From assembly GCA_026239495.1 (NCBI GenBank), contig CP110830.1:1054001-1118000 (forward strand): a stretch of 64,000 bases of DNA, read 5' to 3'. Both the position numbers and the translations under genes were made by a program. This document shows positions 8,359 through 18,835 of this stretch, one piece after another; the first letter of the stretch is position 1; each line of letters starts with the position of its first letter. Source of the stretch: Spiroplasma phoeniceum (GTDB lineage Bacteria; Bacillota_I; Bacilli_A; Mycoplasmatales; Mycoplasmataceae). The notes beneath the pieces are model-generated. The model was given only the letters and a program-made list of their open reading frames with translations. It was not told the origin of the DNA and made no database searches.

Positions 8359-9345
8359 ATGAAAGATATTTTAATTATTGGGGCTGGGCCGGTTGGGTTA
8401 TATGCTTGGAGTTGTGCTGGCATGTTAGGATTAAGTGGTTATATAATTGAAGGAAACGATAGCCCTGGTGGACAACCATGAGAATTATATCAAGAAAAAC
8501 CATTATATGATATGCCTGGATTTGGTGAAATCAAAACTAAAACATTTATTGAGAATTTAATTAACCAAGCAAAAAAAAATACGGGGCAAATAACATACAT
8601 TGGTAAAACTAACATTAGTAATATCCTTACAATAACTGATGGTTTTACTATTACTTTAACAACTAATCAAACATTTACAGTTAAAACAATTTTAATTACA
8701 AGTGGAAATGGTGTTTTTACCCCCATTCGCCTAGAACATCTTGACCCTCGCCAGGAATATGAAAACTTATGATACGCTGTTAAAAACCCAACTCTTTTAA
8801 CAAACAAGAAAATTGTTATTCTTGGAGGTGGTGATAGTGCTGTTGATTGGGCAAATCATTTGATTGAAGATAACATTAGTAAAGATGTTACAATTATCCA
8901 TCGTCGAACATTATACCGAGCCAAAGAAAACAATGTCCAAAAATTACAACAAAATAAGGTGACCGAATTAAAACCTTATCATGTTAAAACAGTTGAAACA
9001 ATTGATAATAAAATTACCACTTTAACATTAATGCATGAAACAACACATGAACTATTAACTACTACAGCTGATTATTTTATTGTTCAATATGGCGCAAAAG
9101 TTGCACCAACAATGTTGAAACAATTAACTTTAACAACAACTCCAATGCAAAAAATTATTATTGCACCAAATGGTAAAACAAGTCATCCTCATATCTTTGC
9201 CGCTGGAAATAGTACTTATTATGAAGGAAAATATTATAATATGGTAACTGGATTTGGTGAAGCTATTAATGCGCTTTATAATATTACAAAAATTATTCAT
9301 GGTCAAAAATACCATCCTGGTTATTTAAGTGATATTAAAAAATAA
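8359..9345 (+). CDS. ferredoxin/thioredoxin reductase-like FAD/NADPH oxidoreductase
   Basis: A 328-residue flavoprotein. The N-terminal FAD site is GAGPVGLY (residues 8-15), the second nucleotide site is GGGDSAVDWA (about 157-166), and a C-terminal ANGKTSHPHIFAAGN gives the FAD-contacting D/N-like segment. There is no CxxC pair, so it is not a thioredoxin reductase but fits the type 2 ferredoxin (flavodoxin)-NADP+ reductases of Firmicutes (YumC-like). Two in-frame TGA are Trp. It is monocistronic: divergent from tsaE, with a terminator overlapping its stop. The electron partner is not encoded nearby. Confidence 0.88.
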
Positions 9346-9368
9346 GTTAGGAATAACTTATTTTTTTT
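9343..9368 (+). terminator. Rho-independent terminator
   Basis: Stem TAAGTTA/TAACTTA with a GGAA loop and eight T residues; the left arm includes the stop codon of the reductase gene. It also overlaps the end of the convergent membrane-protein gene. Confidence 0.85.
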
Positions 9369-11232
9369 AGCCTGTTAACTTATAAATTTCTTTATTTGGT
9401 TCATCTTTCTCTATTTTTTTCGTATTTTTACGTAAAGTTTCTTCTCGTTCTCACATTTTTTGATATGGCGTTTTTGGTTCTGTTAAGGTAATAAAATCAT
9501 CTTCATATTCTTCACGACTTAGAATCCGCGTTTTATCTTGGTGTTTAGTTCAAATTTTATAAACAAGTTGTAACCGTAAGAATATCACCCGAACATAACC
9601 GGGTGCTCAAAAAATTGAATTAGCAAAAATAACAAACAAGGAAGCAAAGATTAAACCAAAGAAGAAATTCAATAATTTTTGTCATCCTCAAACTGGCTGT
9701 AAATCAATATTATAAATTTGATTAGGATTATGTGTTTTTGATAAAAATAAATAATTAACTAAAATAGCAATAATCATTGGCACTAACAAAATCATTCAAT
9801 TTCGAAAAACGCCTTTAAAGTTACTATTATAAGTTAAAAATATTCAATTATAACATCATAAGAATAAAAACCGCAAAAAAATCATTAAGCAAGTAATAAT
9901 TAAAATACTATATAATGCAGCTGCTAAATTATTAAAGCCAAAGCGTCATAGTAAAGCGCTAAAAAAACAAAATACAATGTTAAGACAGCCAATAATGAAA
10001 GTCGGAATTGCGCTTTGTTTATAATTTGCTTTAGCATATACCAAAACATTTGCGGGTTCAGCTAAAACAATAAAAACAGAACCTAAGGCAATTAATAATG
10101 AAAAGGTTGGCTGATAAAAGATGCTTTTAAAAATTTCACGTTCCTGTGATGTTCATGGATTTAATGTTGAATCACTAGTTCTAATTTGTTCAATAATTTG
10201 TGGCGCATACAATGTTGTCACAAAATATGGTGATAAAATAAACTGGTTAACAAACAAGAACCCAACTATCATAAAAGCGTATGTTTCAAATTTCATATAA
10301 CTCTGTCAATCAACCCGACCATTTTTTGCTGTTCATGCGGCAAAAAACTCACGAAAGGAATTAATTAAAATCATCATAATGCTACGAACTCCAGCCGTAA
10401 TTGTCATATATAGCGATAAGGTTGATGATATTCGTAACCCTAATAACAGCGCCGTAATAATAAAATCACCGTTAATTAACAATGTTTCGCCAATATTTTT
10501 AAATAAAACAATATTACTTGATTTAACTAGTTGCATGTTATCGCGTTGGCAAACAATACGAACTCAAGGATAATGTAACTTAATAAATAAATAAACTAAA
10601 CTTCCTTTCATAAGAGAATAAACTAAGAAAATTAAAAATACAAAAACAGGATCCACTGCAATTGAAATTAAGTAGAAAACAATTGAATATGATATTAAAT
10701 CACAAATCATTAAAATTAAACGTCGCAAATGATTGTTTTGATCAGCTTGCATTAAGTTTTCATATGCTGCTGTTCAAAATAATGCAATTAAGTTTTTTGA
10801 CCCAATAATAAATACAATTAAAATCATTTTTCATAACGGATAACTAATTGTTTCATCATTTTGTAAAATACTAAAATTCTTTTCAAATAAATAAATATAA
10901 GCACTATAACCAACAGCAATGGCAATTAATAAAATAACACCAATGTACCCTGATATTTTATATTGATGCTTTGCTGTATTAACCATTTCATTTGCTTTAA
11001 TTCAATCTTTTTGTAACAATGGTTTTACTAAAAAAATAACAGTAATGGCTCCTAAGCCGCCTTCCACTGTTCCTAAAAAAGCAACAATTGCAACGCTATT
11101 CTTTACAAACCCATTAAACTGCGAACCATAACTACGAATTAATAAATACATTAGCGTAAATTGAAAACATGTTCCAATTAACGAAGTAAAAGCCCCGATT
11201 AAAATACTAAAAATTCCTCTTCTTGTTGACAA
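9367..11232 (-). CDS. large multi-pass membrane protein, possible polysaccharide/lipid flippase
   Basis: A 621-residue protein with about 12-14 predicted membrane segments spread evenly over the first ~560 residues and a charged cytoplasmic C-tail (KIWTKHQDKTR..., EKDEPNKE). Layout resembles the MOP superfamily of Wzx/MurJ-type exporters, but no signature proves this. TTG start at 11232 has a GAGGTGA site 7 bases upstream. The track is broken by many TGA=Trp codons. It starts 25 bases after the RluD-type pseudogene and was probably cotranscribed with it. Function by family layout only. Confidence 0.75.
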
Positions 11233-11257
11233 TTAATTCACCTCGTTCCTAATATTT

Positions 11258-12157
11258 TTATTTTATAATATTTTCTGGAATTTTAATAATCTTTTCATTT
11301 AAATAACTTAAATGGTTTGGCAGTTGATGAAAGATTAAGGTTGTTGCATATAAAGCAATCATATACTTCTTTGTTTCTTGTTTTGCTCCATATTTAACAT
11401 CATTAATAATGGGGTGGTCCAATTATTAATGTTGCTTCAAGGCACGTTGCTTTGATATCTGAGCTTGAATTTTAAAATGTGTTTTAGCTACTTTAGCATG
11501 TGGTTTCTATGTTTTAGTAAAAACCATTTTTTATTTATCTTCATCTTTATATAAATAACCACTAAGGTTAAAATCAGTTTCTTGAATAATTCCTTCACAC
11601 TTTGTTAAATATTTCTTTTCAATAAATTCTTTTTGGTTGATTTTAGCCAATAACAAATATAATGTAATTTTATTTTTCGCATATAGCACTAATCCTCGTG
11701 TTAATTTATCTAATCGATGAACACGGGAAATGACAAAATACTGTTCATTCTGTGGATGATATTCATCTTTTTGGATTAAACAATGTTGCGCCATAGCATC
11801 TAATGAAGTATGAAACTTTGAGTGGATTGCTACTCAATGTGGTTTATCAACAACAAGAATGTTATCATCTTCATAAACAACTTGTAATGGTAATGGTACA
11901 ACATTATTATAAGTTGCTGTCTGGTTTCATTCTGTTACAACTAAATTTTTAGCAAAAATAATAATTTAGTCTCCTAATTGAAGTTTATAATTTCGTTCTT
12001 TCATTACTTTTTTATTTACTTTAATTTTTTTATTACTAAATAACTTATAAATAACTGATAACGGAGTTGTTTGAAACATTTTTTTAATAAAATTAAAAAT
12101 TGTTTGATTAACATCATCTGCTTTAAATGTTAAAGTAACAACCGTTTTTGGTTTCAT
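11258..12157 (-). pseudogene. RluD/RluC-type 23S rRNA pseudouridine synthase, disrupted
   Basis: An N-terminal S4-like domain (SVIYKLFSNKKIKVNKKV, about residues 34-51) is followed by the catalytic-domain motif SRVHRLDKLTRGLVLYAK, where the Asp of HRLD is the catalytic residue. A C-terminal part reads HPIINDVKYGAKQETKKY. It is broken at least three times: a TAA within the GD-IIIFAKN linker (Glu codon expected), a TAA after YKDEDK, and a frameshift before the GHPIINDVKYG segment. Three reading fragments remain. Enzymes of this family convert uridines in 23S rRNA; another paralogue would have to cover the role. Confidence 0.85.
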
Positions 12158-12213
12158 ACTTCCCCCGTTTTCCTATTATTAATTATGTGTCCATGTACGA
12201 TGAAGCGACAAAA

Positions 12214-12249
12214 AACAACTCTTGTTAAATAAAGGAGTTGTTTTTTTAT
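12214..12249 (+). terminator. Rho-independent terminator
   Basis: Stem AACAACTC/GAGTTGTT with a 13-base loop and a seven-T tract. Third example of the repeated GATGAAGC-plus-terminator module; a degenerate inverted copy is near 41636-41705. Confidence 0.7.
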
Positions 12250-12275
12250 TTATAAAACCAAATTATTTATTGATT

Positions 12276-12433
12276 CAGAGAAAGGGCGGCATCTTAAATT
12301 CTTAAAATAGAAACTTTTTATCACATCTTTTGTTAACTTTATAAAAGTTGTGTTACACATTTATTAAGTATCTTAAAAATCTTTACAAAGTGTACCTGTT
12401 TTTATCCTAATTTAAGGTGTTGTCCTTTCTCTG
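12276..12433. repeat. 158-bp inverted-repeat element (CAGAGAAAGG ends)
   Basis: CAGAGAAAGGGCGGCATCTT at the left faces the complement of CAGAGAAAGGACAACACCTT at the right, about 23 bp with few mismatches including TTAAA. The inside is AT-rich and non-coding, with an AACTTT/AAAGTT mini-hairpin. It sits between a terminator and the plectrovirus ORF at 12495. No clear target duplication was found. Candidate non-autonomous element or phage-related structure. Confidence 0.5.
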
Positions 12434-12494
12434 TTTCAGTTAATTAATTTGCTAATAAAATAACTTAATAAAAAGGAAGAAATAAGTAGTAAAA

Positions 12495-12728
12495 ATTAAT
12501 AAGCAACAACAAATTTGCGATATTGATAGCTGCTATAAAACAATATCATTCATTACTGAAGAATTTTTATCAAATAAAGTTTTATGAACTTGTAAAAAGC
12601 ATAAAGATTTATTAAATCACACAAAAGATAAAAAACAAAAGCGGTTTTATAAAAGATTAGAAAATTCAAAAATTATCTTTGATTATGAAACTGGTTTTTT
12701 AAAACTTAAATTTTATAAAACAACTTAA
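12495..12728 (+). CDS. plectrovirus small protein, ATT start
   Basis: A 77-codon ORF beginning I-N-K-Q-Q-Q-I-C-D and ending at TAA 12726-12728, with one TGA=Trp. The in-frame stop TAA at 12483-12485 leaves ATT (12495) as the most plausible initiator, matching the frameshifted homologue at 797. The upstream site is AAGGAAG. It is lysine-rich, with Cys residues at about 8, 13 and 32 and His at 35 that could bind a metal. No known domain recognised. It precedes the phage intergenic region in both copies. Confidence 0.55.
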
Positions 12729-13225
12729 TGCAGTGTGGGGCGGTTGGTTATTTTAAATAACTAAGTGTTTTTTCCATATAGAGGCGGTATATCCCAGCGA
12801 TAATCAGTCCGGAAATAATAGACGCTTTAACAGGCAATGGTCGCGATAAGTACAAGGTCAGCATCGAACGACAATAAATATTGAGATGGCCACTTTATAA
12901 ATAAATTTGCGATAGATATTACTTCTTAGAAGTGGCAGCGTTTTAATAAAAAACACAAAGTAACTATTAGGCTCTTCAAGGTGCAAGTGAATTTATTTTA
13001 AAAAATGAACGATTTGACCTGAAATGGCGCGGATTAAGAGAGAGAGAACTCTCTGGCGTAAAAAACAAAAAAACTGTGTATTATTAAACATTCAAACAAT
13101 TAACATACCGCCACATCTCACCCTGGTGAAGCGGATGGCGTAGTAAATAAATAGATAAATAATTATATAACTAATTCTCGCTTTGGCACTTTCACTTGGG
13201 AGTGATGAGTGCCAGCGAATTAAAA
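12729..13225. other. plectrovirus intergenic region, copy 2
   Basis: Aligned with 1023-1542 by eye: the AGGCTCTTCAAGG block (about 12970), the GGCGCGGAT patch, the GAAGCGGATGGCGTAG segment (about 13128) and the hairpin at 13177-13219 all recur in the same order. No gene is seen. Probable location of phage replication or packaging signals (inference). Confidence 0.5.
13177..13219. promoter_or_regulatory. strong hairpin in plectrovirus intergenic region, copy 2
   Basis: Same stem as at 1482-1521 (CTCGCT-GGCACT-CACT against AGTG-AGTGCC-AGCGA), with an extra ATG between the two right-hand stem segments. Conservation of the stem while its surroundings differ supports a functional structure. Confidence 0.6.
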
Positions 13226-13427
13226 ATGATATGTAATAAAGCATTAAAAATTAAAATTAAATTTATATCTTAAATTTGGTGATGAAGAACGACATGTAAG
13301 TAGTGTTGAGCTACCAATAGATTTTAATTTAAATTTCAAATGATATGAAATTGATTAAGTTAAAGGTCTAATAGATGATTATTTAGAAGATGAAGAAGCA
13401 TATTACGAGGTGATAAATTATGAATAA
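13226..13427 (+). pseudogene. plectrovirus early ORF, disrupted
   Basis: ATG at 13226 begins MICNKALKIKIKFIS and stops. In a shifted frame the sequence continues KFGDEERHVSSVELPIDFNL and, after an in-frame TAA where Gln is expected, VKGLIDDYLEDEEAYYEVIN to TAA at 13425-13427. This acidic small protein overlaps the next start (13420) by a few bases, as in compact phage operons. Function unknown. Confidence 0.4.
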
Positions 13428-13584
13428 AAAATATTTATTAGTAACAAAAGATAAATATAGCTTAAATATTAAATATTTTTATACATTTGATGAAGCAAGA
13501 ATTTATTATGAAAATTTAAATTATTGTAAAACAAAAATTATTGATTTAGAAAACAAAAATATTAAATGAAAAGGATGTGAATAA
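13420..13584 (+). CDS. small plectrovirus protein, 54 residues
   Basis: MNKKYLLVTKDKYSLNIKYF... ends KWKGCE with one TGA=Trp. ATG overlaps the preceding ORF's end, and GAGGTG 8 bases upstream is a good ribosome-binding site. Lysine- and tyrosine-rich, no recognised domain. Part of a run of closely spaced small ORFs (13420, 13586, 13726). Confidence 0.5.
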
Positions 13585-13585
13585 T

Positions 13586-13723
13586 ATGTGAAAAGATGAA
13601 GAAGGGAAAGTTTATACCCAAGAAGATTTATTTAATATGGCATTAGAAGAATGTAATTCAGAAGAAAGTGCTTATGATTATATTGATAATTTAATTAATG
13701 AAATGGAATTAGATGAAATTTAA
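13586..13723 (+). CDS. small acidic plectrovirus protein, 45 residues
   Basis: MWKDEEGKVYTQEDLFNMAL... to TAA at 13721-13723, second codon TGA=Trp. It starts two bases after the previous stop, with AAGGATG as ribosome-binding site. Strongly acidic (many Glu/Asp), helix-prone. No known domain. Confidence 0.5.
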
Positions 13724-13725
13724 TT

Positions 13726-13947
13726 ATGTCAGATTTAAAGTTAAATAATGAAGTTAAAAATATTACTTATCCATTTTGTTTAAAAGGAAATGATTTTAAA
13801 GAATTAAGTTTAAAAGCATTAACAATTAAAAAATGAATTGATGAAAATGGGCAAGAATTAGCAAAATTTATATATCGACAAAAAGCTTGATTAATAAATG
13901 GAAAATTTAAATCACAATCACTAAAAGATTTAAAATTAGTAGTTTAA
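13726..13947 (+). CDS. small plectrovirus protein, 73 residues
   Basis: MSDLKLNNEVKNITYPFCLK... to TAA at 13945-13947, starting two bases after the previous stop; two TGA codons read as Trp. Basic, with a YRQKAWLINGKF stretch that could bind nucleic acid (inference). Last gene of the small-ORF cluster before an IS5-like element. Confidence 0.5.
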
Positions 13948-14584
13948 AAAATTGATTATATTTTTAGATAACCATTAGACTTAATAGACTTATTGCATGA
14001 CCTAATCTAATTATTTTAAAATTCCTATAAAATATTTTTAAATTAAAATATAAATTATAGGAGATTAAAATTATGAAATTTGATAAATTTAATTTTATTA
14101 ATGATAAAGAATTATTGCGATTAACCGGAGAAAAAAAGCTACTTTTAATAAAATGTTAAATATTTTACAAGTAGCTGAAATATAAAAATTTAAAAAAGGT
14201 GGCAAAACTAATAAATTATCACTAGAAAATCGGCTACTGATGACTTTATCGTATTGACGAGAATATCGGACTTATTTTCATCTTGCTAAAAGTTTTGATA
14301 TTAGTGAATCTAGTTGTTATCGCAATATCAAGTGAATTGAAGATATTTTAATTAAACACTCTGATTTTCCAACAACTTGCTGGTAAAAAATCACTAATAA
14401 ATGATTATTTTAATGATAAAAATATTATTATTGATGTTAACGAAACCCCAATCCAACGCCCAAAAAAAGACAAAAACAATCTTATTCTGGTAAAAAGAAA
14501 AAACACACCATTAAAACACAAGTAATTATCGAACAAGAAACCAAAAAAATTATTGCAACAAGTTTTTCGCTTGAAAAAAACATT

Positions 14585-14781
14585 AGACTTCTTGCATAAC
14601 CCATTAAAATAATTTCAAATATTTGTAAAAAGGGGTTAATATAAAATTATAATTTTAATTAATTATGTCTTTTATTTAAAAATTTAATATTTTGCCACAA
14701 CGAAAAATTATTTTATTATTCAAATTTGTTAATTTTAAATAAATCTTTTATGATAACTATAATAATTGTAAATTATAAATT
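14585..14781 (-). mobile_element. IS5-family type A right-end fragment
   Basis: About 197 bp of the type A right end (AGACTTCTTGCATAACCC...) up to the end of the transposase gene, where another element begins at 14782 after ATT. The matching remainder of a type A gene, broken at the same site, is found in inverted orientation ending at 17375. Confidence 0.8.
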
Positions 14782-15858
14782 AGACTTCTTGCGTAACCTA
14801 TTAAAAAATTGCAAATATTTGTAAAAAAACACTAATAGAAAAGTATAATTTTAATTAATTATGTTTTTTATTTAAAAATTTAATATTTTGCCACAACAAA
14901 AAATGAATTTATTATTTAAATTCTTTAATTTTAAATAAATCTTCTATGCTAACCGCAAATTATAAATTGAAGCAATTAAATTAAATCTTAAACTAAATCG
15001 TTTTCTTCGATTACGATATTTTTTTGTAATAATTTTAAATTTTTTAAGAATAGCAAAAATATTTTCAATAATAATTCTCATTTTTGAAACTATTATATTG
15101 CGTTGTTTTTTGTACTTTATTTAAAGGGTTTTTCTTTGTTTTTTTTGTAGGTATTAGAACATTATTGTGAATTTTTTGAATTCCTCGATAACCACTATCA
15201 ACTATTAATTTGGTATTTTTTAAAATTGAGATTTTTGATTATTTAAATAAAGCATAATCATGTTTTTTTCCAAGCGAAAAACTTGTTGCAATAATTTTTT
15301 TGGTTTCTTGTTCGATAATTACTTGTGTTTTAATGGTGTGTTTTTTCTTTTTACCAGAATAAGATTGTTTTTGTCTTTTTTGGGGCGTTGGATTGGGGTT
15401 TCGGTAACATCAATAATAATAGTTTTATCATTAAAATAATCATTTATTAGTGATTTTTTACCAGCGAGTTGTTGAAAATCAGAGTGTTTAATTAAAATAT
15501 CCTCAATTCACTTGATATTGCGATAACAACTAGATTCACTAATATCAAAACTTTTAGAAAGATGAAAATAAGTCCGATATTCTCGTCAATACGATAAAGT
15601 CATCAGTAGCCGATTTTATAGCGATAATTTATTAGTTTTGCCACCTTTTTTAAATTTTTCTATTTCAGCTACTTGTAAAATATTTAACATTTTATTAAAA
15701 GTAGATTTTTTTGCTCCGGTTAATCGCAATAATTCTTTATCATTAATAAAATTAAATTTATCAAATTTCATAATTTTAATCTCCTATAATTTCTATTTTA
15801 ATTTAAAAATATTTTATAGAAATTTTAAAATAATTAGATTAGGTTATGCAAGAAGTCT
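14782..15858 (-). mobile_element. IS5-family type B copy, left arm of composite structure
   Basis: Full-length type B element with both ends. Flanks are ATT on the left and AAT on the right, so the two sides do not form a simple target duplication. The transposase contains a TAA in ALFKES and indels near the A7 run. With 15859-16485 and the element starting at 16486 it forms a composite found again at 55068-58004. Confidence 0.85.
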
Positions 15859-16485
15859 AATAATGTTTTGGTAAAATTGGCAGAAAAAAGTCATTACTAT
15901 TACAAATATCTGTTAGTAAACTATTAGTAATATTTTTTTCATTAAAAAGGAAATAACAACTTTATAGCAGGTATGTGTCCCTGCAATAATAATTTTATTA
16001 TTTAAATCAATTGTTTTAACTAATTCTCAAATTATTCGTTCTTGATTCTCAGAAAAAAAGTACGATTGAAACTGATAATTACGACGTTTAAATCAATCAA
16101 CAACAGTATAATATCGCGCAAAAATCCAGTTGGCAAATTTGTCAGCGGATTCTCACCAATATAAAGAATTTATTTTTTCTTGTCAAATTCATGATTCAAC
16201 GCCATTTATTGGAGCAAAGCATACATCATTTCATTATCATTATTAATAAAAACAGTATACCCTCATTGACGACCATGCACAATAATTGAAACATTAATTG
16301 TCTTTAAAAAGGGGGCCGATATTTTGGTCATTACTAATCGTAAATAAAATTAAAGAAGCTGGTTTACGGCGAACAATTTATTGTAAATGTAATAAATAAC
16401 GATGCTAATCATAAATTGTTTCAACAACAAAAGGAAATACTTTAGCAAAATCATCATTAATTTGTTTTAAAATTGATTTAACAAT
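15859..16485 (-). pseudogene. decayed chromosomal gene carried between two IS5-like copies, copy 1
   Basis: A 627-bp cargo. Minus-strand pieces such as VSIIVHGRQWGYTVFINND and SADKFANWIFARYYTVVDW show former coding, separated by stops and frame changes (for example after MMYALLQ and EFDKKK). I cannot assign a family. The block is repeated nearly base for base at 56145-56771, with only scattered single-base differences. Confidence 0.6.
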
Positions 16486-17375
16486 AGCCTTCTTTTATAA
16501 CCTAATCTAATTATTTTAAAATTTCTATAAAATATTTTTAAATTAAAATAGAAATTATAGGAGATTAAAATTATGAAATTTGATAAATTTAATTTTATTA
16601 ATGATAAAGAATTATTGCGATTAACCGGAGCAAAAAAATCTACTTTTAATAAAATGTTAAATATTTTACAAGTAGCTGAAATAGAAAAATTTAAAAAAGG
16701 TGGCAAAACTAATAAATTATCGCTATAAAATCGGCTATTGATGACTTTATCGTATTGACGAGAATATCGAACTTATTTTCATCTTGGAAAAAATTTCGGA
16801 ATTAGTGAAGCTAATTGTTATCGCAATATCAAGTGAATTGAAGATATTTTAATTAAACACCCTGATTTTCAGCAAGTTGCTGGTAAAAAAGCACTAATAA
16901 ATGATTATTTTAATGATAAAACTATTATTATTGATGCTACCGAAGCCCCAATCCAAAGCCCAAAAAAAGACAAAAACAATCTTATTCTGGTAAAAAGAAA
17001 AAACACACTATTAAAACACAAGTAATTATCGAACAAGAAACCAAAAAAATTATTGCAACAAGTTTTTCGCTTGGAAAAAAATGATTACGCTTTATTTAAA
17101 GAATCAAAAATCGCAATTTTAAAAAATACCAAATTAATAGTTGATAGTGGTTATCAAGGAATACAAAAAATTCACAATAATGTTATAATGCCCACAAAGA
17201 AAACTAAGAAAAAACATTTAAATAAAGAACAAAAACAACATAATAGACTAGTTTCAAAAATAAGAATTATTATTGAAAATATTTTTGCTATTCTTAAAAA
17301 ATTTAAAATTATTACAGAAAAATATCGTAATCGAAGAAAACGATTTAGTTTAAGATTTAATTTAATTGCTTCAAT
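16486..17375 (+). mobile_element. IS5-family B/A hybrid, right end missing
   Basis: Starts with a mutated left end (AGCCTTCTTTTATAACC), the same mutated end as at 56772. The N-terminal half is type B (FDKFNFINDKELL), the C-terminal part type A (NNVIMPTKKTKKKHLNKEQ). It stops at GCTTCAAT, the exact point where the type A fragment 14585-14781 begins. A stop replaces Glu in the LSLEN stretch and a deletion removes the His of KKHDYA. Reciprocal partner of 17376-18591. Confidence 0.8.
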
Positions 17376-18591
17376 AGACTTCTTGCATAACCCATTAAAA
17401 TAATTTCAAATATTTGTAAAAAGACACTAATAGAAAAATATAATTTTAATTAATTATGTTTTTTATTTAAAAATTTAATATTTTTCCACAACAAAAAATG
17501 AATTTATTATTTAAATGGTAATAAGAAAAAAATTTAGGTTTTGGTATAAAAATTATTCTTTATTTTAAATATATTTCTAAAACACTGATAAATCAACCTT
17601 TTAAAAATTTATCTAATTATTTTATTTATATTTTTTATAAAACCTAAGCTTTTGTAATACTATCATTTAAATTCTTTAATTTTAAATAAATCTTCTATGC
17701 TAACTGCAAATTATAAATTGAAGCAATTAAATTAAATCTTAAACTAAATCGTTTTCTTCGATTACGATATTTTTCTGTAATAATTTTAAATTTTTTAAGA
17801 ATAGCAAAAATATTTTCAATAATAATTCTTATTTTTGAAACTAGTCTATTATGTTGTTTTTGTTCTTTATTTAAATGTTTTTTCTTAGTTTTCTTTGTGG
17901 GCATTATAACATTATTGTGAATTTTTTGTATTCCTTGATAACCACTATCAACTATTAATTTGGTATTTTTTAAAATTGCGATTTTTGATTCTTTAAATAA
18001 AGCATAATCATTTTTTTCCAAGCGAAAAACTTGTTGCAATAATTTTTTTGGTTTCTTGTTCGATAATTACTTGTGTTTTAATAGTGTGTTTTTTCTTTTT
18101 ACCAGAATAAGATTGTTTTTGTCTTTTTTTGGGCGTTGGATTGGGGCTTCGGTAGCATCAATAATAATAGTTTTATCATTAAAATAATCATTTATTAGTG
18201 CTTTTTTACCAGCAACTTGCTGAAAATCAGGGTGTTTAATTAAAATATCTTCAATTCACTTGATATTGCGATAACAATTAGCTTCACTAATTCCGAAATT
18301 TTTTTCCAAGATGAAAATAAGTTCGATATTCTCGTCAATACGATAAAGTCATCAATAATCGATTTTCTAGTGATAATTTATTAGCTTTGCCACCTTTTTT
18401 AAATTTTTCTATTTCAGCTACTTGTAAAATATTTAACATTTTATTAAAAATATCTTGTTTTATTCCTGTTAATCTTAATCATTCTTTATCATTAATATTT
18501 TTAAATTCATCAAATTTCATAATTTAATATCCTCATAAATTATATTTTATAATAATATTTTAATAATAAAACCAGGTATCGCAAGAAGTCT
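17376..18591 (-). mobile_element. IS5-family A/B hybrid carrying a small element
   Basis: The minus-strand gene has type A sequence at its N-terminus (FDEFKNINDKEW, GIKQDIF) and middle and the type B right end. That end is interrupted by the 148-bp small element at 17517-17664. Outer flanks are AAT (left) and ATT (right), again discordant. An inserted T in the KNFGI region and a missing base at KKHDYA disrupt the transposase. Confidence 0.8.
17517..17664. mobile_element. small non-autonomous element (GGTAGTA family), copy 1, 8-bp TSD
   Basis: 148 bp with ends GGTAATAAG... and ...ACTATC. The two ends form imperfect inverted repeats around TTAGGTTTT. ATTTAAAT is duplicated exactly at 17509-17516 and 17665-17672 inside an IS5-like right end; the uninterrupted site is visible in other IS copies. 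No ORF. Confidence 0.88.
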
Positions 18592-18835
18592 ATTATTATG
18601 CTTTATTTAAAGAATCAAAAATCTCAATTTTAAAAAATACCAAATTAATAGTTGATAGTGGTTATCAAGGAATTCAAAAAAATCACAATAATGTTCTAAT
18701 ACCTACAAAAAAACAAAGAAAAACCCTTTAAATAAAGTACAAAAACAACGCAATATAATAGTTTCAAAAATGAGAATTATTATTGAAAATATTTTTGCTA
18801 TTCTTAAAAAATTTAAAATTATTACAGAAAAATAT

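Noticed and set aside
15638-15874. Recurring ~78-codon ORF starting MPPFLNFSISATCKIF on the antisense strand of IS5-like copies
   Set aside because: It appears at each type B copy only because it is the complement of the transposase N-terminus; no start signal and it runs out of the element end.
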